DNA from: BCD1 sp965230565
GTDB lineage: Bacteria > Bacteroidota > Bacteroidia > Chitinophagales > Saprospiraceae
Assembly: GCA_965230565.1 (NCBI GenBank)
Contig: CBDDLH010000011.1
Span: 1 to 64,000, forward strand
Length of the DNA stretch: 64,000 nucleotides
Direction: 5' to 3'
Within the stretch, counting starts at the first letter, position 1. Each line of letters opens with the position of its first letter. A program made the position numbers and the translations under genes. Positions 61,135 to 64,000 of the stretch are shown here, in pieces. The notes beneath the pieces are model-generated. The model saw only the letters and a program-made list of their open reading frames with translations. It had not been told where the DNA came from and did no database searches.

Positions 61135-62287
61135 AAAACCGCTCATATGGTTGTTGTTAAGTTTCTTCCTGGTGGGAGAAATAGCAGCCCAGGAAGCACA
61201 GGACACCGGCGATTCTCTGATGTTTAAAGGACAGGTTTCTGTCTTCGAATTATTCAACCCAAATGCCACACTGCCGCTTTGGACCGGAGCCCGATATATT
61301 CCACAATTGAACTATGAAGTAAGGCTTCCCGAACGACGGAAAATTGATTTTGAAGCTTCGGCAAATATTTTCGGGACGCTGGCTTTCAACCCTTTTGATA
61401 GTATTAATGTGGATGGAGATGTTCAACCCTACCGAATTTGGGGACGTTACTCCACGCCACAATTTGAACTCAGAGCAGGATTACAAAAGATTAATTTCGG
61501 ATCAGCTTCCCTGCTGCGCCCATTGATGTGGTTTGACCAAAGAGACCCTCGTGACCCTTTGCAATTGACTAATGGTGTTTACGGTGTTTTGGCGAGGTAT
61601 TATTTTTTGAACAATGCCAATGTGTGGGTGTGGGGTTTGTATGGCAACGATAATAACAAAGGCTGGGAGGTGGTTCCGTCTCACGGTAAAGTGCCTGAGT
61701 TCGGTGGCCGGTTCCAGACTCCGGTGCCCCGGGGAGAAGCAGCCATTACTTTCCACCACAGGACAGCTGATAGCCGGTCATTTTATTTGCCGGAATTCCA
61801 GTATGAAAAAGTAGCAGAGAATAAGATTGGCGTGGATGCCAAGTTTGACCTGACAGTTGGTTGCTGGTTTGAGGCGACGTGGGTGAATAAAAGTGAACCC
61901 ATGGGCATGTTCACAAACCAGGAGATTATCAACCTGGGAATGGATTATACTTTCGGCATTGGCAACGGCCTGAATGTAATTGTGGAACAGTTAATTGCCG
62001 GTTTTGGAGAGCAGCCCTTTGAGTTTGAACAAACAGCGACTTTCACCCTGTTGAATCTAAACTACCCAATTGGTTTTTTTGACAATATCAATGCGATAGT
62101 TTACTTCGATTGGACCAATAAGCAGGCCTATAATTTTTTGACCTGGCAGAAACAATTCAATAATTTCTCCTTGTACGTGATGGGATTCGTGAATCCAAAA
62201 ACATACAATATTCCGACCCAGACTTTTACCGGGGAGAATTTATTTGCGGGGAGCGGATTGCAGGTGATGGTGGTGTATAATCATTGA
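61127..62287 (+). CDS. Outer-membrane barrel protein (porin-like), operon with tetR
   Basis: 386 residues. Signal peptide 1-21 (LLLSFFLVGEIAAQ). The mature region is a series of amphipathic strands with aromatic belts (IDFEASANIFGTLAF, YGVLARYYFLNNANVWVWGLYG, NLGMDYTFGIGNGLNVIVEQL, FSLYVMGFVNP) ending in GSGLQVMVVYNH, as in large outer membrane barrels. No named family; alignments to outer membrane porins of general type would be expected. Its start overlaps the TetR gene by 8 bases. Between it and the ABC ATPase are 270 bases with the phased decamers, so it may or may not be in the same transcript. Confidence 0.7.
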   Translation: MNKKPLIWLLLSFFLVGEIAAQEAQDTGDSLMFKGQVSVFELFNPNATLPLWTGARYIPQLNYEVRLPERRKIDFEASANIFGTLAFNPFDSINVDGDVQPYRIWGRYSTPQFELRAGLQKINFGSASLLRPLMWFDQRDPRDPLQLTNGVYGVLARYYFLNNANVWVWGLYGNDNNKGWEVVPSHGKVPEFGGRFQTPVPRGEAAITFHHRTADSRSFYLPEFQYEKVAENKIGVDAKFDLTVGCWFEATWVNKSEPMGMFTNQEIINLGMDYTFGIGNGLNVIVEQLIAGFGEQPFEFEQTATFTLLNLNYPIGFFDNINAIVYFDWTNKQAYNFLTWQKQFNNFSLYVMGFVNPKTYNIPTQTFTGENLFAGSGLQVMVVYNH

Positions 62288-62557
62288 ACTAGTCCTCAGT
62301 ATTCAGTCAACAGTCTGCAGTCGGGTGTGAGTTTTGGGTTAAGGGGTGGAGTTTAACCGCAGAGCGCGGAAAGAAGCGCAAGGTTCGCTAAGATTGAGTT
62401 AAAAAATAAAAACTCGTAACCCGTATCTCGCAACCCGCAACCAAATAAAACAACATCAAATCACCTCAAACAATGTCAAACAACATCAAACCATTTGAAA
62501 CCACATGAAACAATATCAAACTGAATAATTAAAAATACCAATATAAACGCAATACAA
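62288..62557. other. Intergenic region with tandem phased decamers
   Basis: About 62352-62400 resembles the dispersed TTTAACCGCAGAGCGCGG-type element. At 62415-62440 ACTCGTAACCCG and CTCGCAACCCGCAACC are short tandem words related to 38440 and 40735. The decamer array is at 62451-62520. Confidence 0.55.
62451..62520 (+). repeat. Seven tandem decamers at exact 10-bp phase
   Basis: CAACATCAAA, TCACCTCAAA, CAATGTCAAA, CAACATCAAA, CCATTTGAAA, CCACATGAAA, CAATATCAAA, each ending in AAA and 10 bases long, 37 bases before the ABC ATPase start. Phased A-tracts at helical period are a recipe for intrinsic curvature or for cooperative protein binding. Confidence 0.8.
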
Positions 62558-63272
62558 ATGAGTAATTCAATTATCAAAATTGAGCAGCTTACCAAGTCTT
62601 TTCCGATTGGAAAGTCTTCTTTTACGGCGCTAAAGGGCGTTGACCTTACTATTGAGGAAGGTGAGTTTTGTGGTCTGATCGGTCCGAGTGGATCGGGAAA
62701 AACCACCTTGCTGAATATCGTTGGTTCCCTGGATGTACCCACTGAGGGGACGGCCGAGGTTTTGGGTCATTCTATCGGAGATTTGACCCCCAGGCAGGCA
62801 GCTAAGTTGCGTAAGGAGCACCTCGGGATTTATTTTCCAGAGTTATAATTTGCTGGCAGTACACACGGTTTTCGAGAATGTAGAATTCCCGTTGCTGTTA
62901 TTGGATTATACAGCTTCTGAACGTAAAAAAATGGTTATGGATGCCCTTGAATGGGTCGGATTGACGGATAAAGTCAACACTCGTCCTCCTACCTTATCCG
63001 GAGGGGAGAGCCAGCGGGTGGCCATTGCCCGGGCCATGGTTAAAAAGCCATCCCTGGTGCTGGCAGATGAACCTACTGCGAACCTTGATGCTGCCAATTC
63101 ACATCACATTTTGAAAACTATGGAAACGCTGAATAAGGAGTTGAAAACCACCTTCCTGTTCGCAACCCATGATGAAAAAGTGATCAGTTATCTGCGCAGG
63201 AAAATTTTCCTGATCGATGGAAAAATTGACAAGGATGAAATCGTAACACCGACCAGAGAAGTGAAAGTTTAG
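62558..63272 (+). pseudogene. ABC transporter ATP-binding protein (LolD/MacB type), split by a one-base insertion
   Basis: The first frame runs to 62848 (MSNSIIKIEQLTKSF, Walker A GPSGSGKTT, end HLGIYFPEL-stop); the second starts within AVHTVFENVEFPL and carries LSGGE (signature), LVLADEPTANLD (Walker B) and ATHDE (H-loop). Removing one T at 62829-62831 (GGGATTTATTTTCCAG) restores LGIIFQSYNLLAVHTV, the normal Q-loop wording, and 715 = 3 x 238 + 1 fits one extra base. The intact protein would be 237 residues, exporting lipid or lipoprotein-like cargo, or drugs, with the permease downstream. It is broken as read; a real mutation or an assembly error. Confidence 0.88.
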
Positions 63273-63347
63273 GACATTTTTGTCTCTAAGAGGAAATTAA
63301 GCTTGTGGTTTTGCAAGCGATTTTAAAAAAAATAAAACAGGTTAACA

Positions 63348-64000
63348 ATGTTATTAGCATTAAAACTGGCATACAGGAATTTAGTTGGGGCCGGTCTCAG
63401 AACCTGGTTAAACGTGATCGTTTTATCCTTTTCTTTTGTTGTCATCATCTGGATGAAAGGTATCATGGTGGGATGGGATCACCAGGCTAAAACAGATACC
63501 CAAAACTGGGAAATTGCCGGAGGGCAATACTGGCATGAAAAATACGATCCTTTTGATCCATTTACGTTGGATGAGAGTCATGCTCCTATTCCTGAAGCTG
63601 TTCAAAGTGAAATAGACAAAGGCGATGCCATGGCGGTACTCGTTACCCAGGGGACAATCTACCCGGACGGCAGGATGCAATCCGTACTGATCAAAGGTAT
63701 TGATCCTAATCAAAAACTGTTATCTCTGCCTACCCAAAAACTGGATACTTCCGTAAATGCCATCCCGGCCATCATAGGTTCGAGTATGGCCAGGACCAAT
63801 AAGTTGAACATTGGAGATTACGTGAATATCCAGTGGCGGGATGCCAATGGCACCTTTGATGCTACGGAAATTTATATCACGGATATTTTCAGCACCACAG
63901 TGCCTACCGTAGACAACGGTCAGGTATGGATCAGCCTTGACGAGCTACAATCAATGATGTTGGCCCGGGGAGAGGCTACCATCCTCACCTTCAGGGATCC
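63348..64000 (+). CDS. ABC transporter permease (FtsX/LolC/MacB type), N-terminal part
   Basis: The frame opens at ATG 63348 and remains open to the window's end (217 codons present). It begins MLLALKLAYRNLVGAGLRTWLN, then a first membrane segment (VIVLSFSFVVIIWMKG), the typical start of a FtsX-domain permease, and a long periplasmic MacB_PCD-like region (GGQYWHEKYDPFD, IKGIDPNQK, IIGSSMARTNKLNIGD, ITDIFSTTVPTVDNGQVWIS). The remaining membrane segments lie beyond the window. It pairs with the ATPase at 62558; with the TetR and barrel genes it suggests a regulated export system. Confidence 0.88.
   Translation, partial: MLLALKLAYRNLVGAGLRTWLNVIVLSFSFVVIIWMKGIMVGWDHQAKTDTQNWEIAGGQYWHEKYDPFDPFTLDESHAPIPEAVQSEIDKGDAMAVLVTQGTIYPDGRMQSVLIKGIDPNQKLLSLPTQKLDTSVNAIPAIIGSSMARTNKLNIGDYVNIQWRDANGTFDATEIYITDIFSTTVPTVDNGQVWISLDELQSMMLARGEATILTFRD

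Noticed and set aside
1..64000. tRNA, rRNA, CRISPR arrays, diversity-generating retroelement
   Set aside because: I found no cloverleaf-like or rRNA sequence, no regular spaced repeats, and no reverse transcriptase despite an Avd-like fold in the four-helix-bundle protein.

Overview
The window looks like a chromosomal segment of a free-living member of the Bacteroidota, most likely near Saprospiria (Lewinella/Haliscomenobacter-like). That placement is an inference. It rests on a SusC/SusD pair, a type IX secretion C-terminal sorting domain on an amylase, a Reg_prop hybrid sensor kinase, DUF6090, a TonB receptor with carboxypeptidase-like N-domain, and promoters of the Bacteroidota form TTTG-N19-21-TAnnTTTG (clear copies before recA, before rimP and before the tetR-type gene). 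I saw no rRNA, tRNA, CRISPR array, prophage or insertion sequence.

Layout. 1-1.6 kb: tail of a serine hydrolase and an alanine-dehydrogenase/PNT family enzyme. 1.7-8.1 kb: alpha-glucan locus on the minus strand, with a rare-looking GH13-GH31 fusion and a SusB-type GH97. 8.3-14 kb: PBP4-type carboxypeptidase, recA, an ABC-F ATPase. 14.5-17.7 kb: a very large Asp-box/BNR propeller protein. 18-23 kb: rimP-nusA-infB. 23.6-29 kb: HtrA protease, a small lipoprotein overlapping a P-loop kinase, DUF4240 and a PF04185 phosphoesterase. 29.4-33 kb: a secreted multidomain GH13 amylase. 34-38.3 kb: a TonB receptor and beta-propeller phytase operon. 38.5-39.4 kb: a four-helix-bundle gene bracketed by two copies of a palindromic repeat. 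39.4-47 kb: PQQ-propeller lipoprotein, DUF6090, HD hydrolase, GH20 hexosaminidase, sulfatase, ABM monooxygenase. 47.2-52.8 kb: a phosphorelay (hybrid kinase, HPt, LytTR regulator) around a small secreted protein. 52.8-60.3 kb: EEP hydrolase, outer membrane protein, serine hydrolase, SusD and a frameshifted SusC. 60.5-64 kb: TetR regulator, outer membrane barrel, frameshifted ABC ATPase and the start of its permease, probably an efflux or export operon.

The most interesting signals lie between genes: (i) a 157-193 bp element with long terminal inverted repeats present in three full copies, two of which flank the four-helix-bundle gene; (ii) a 25 bp palindrome that has inserted cleanly inside one of those copies; (iii) a terminator-like hairpin between a consensus promoter and the GTG start of rimP, suggesting attenuation of the nusA operon; (iv) LytTR-like boxes in the phosphorelay intergenic region; (v) seven decamers phased at exactly 10 bp before the ABC transporter; (vi) operator-like repeats overlapping the TetR promoter and its TTG start. 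Two genes (susC-like and the ABC ATPase) each carry a single extra base that splits them; these may be true mutations or assembly errors.
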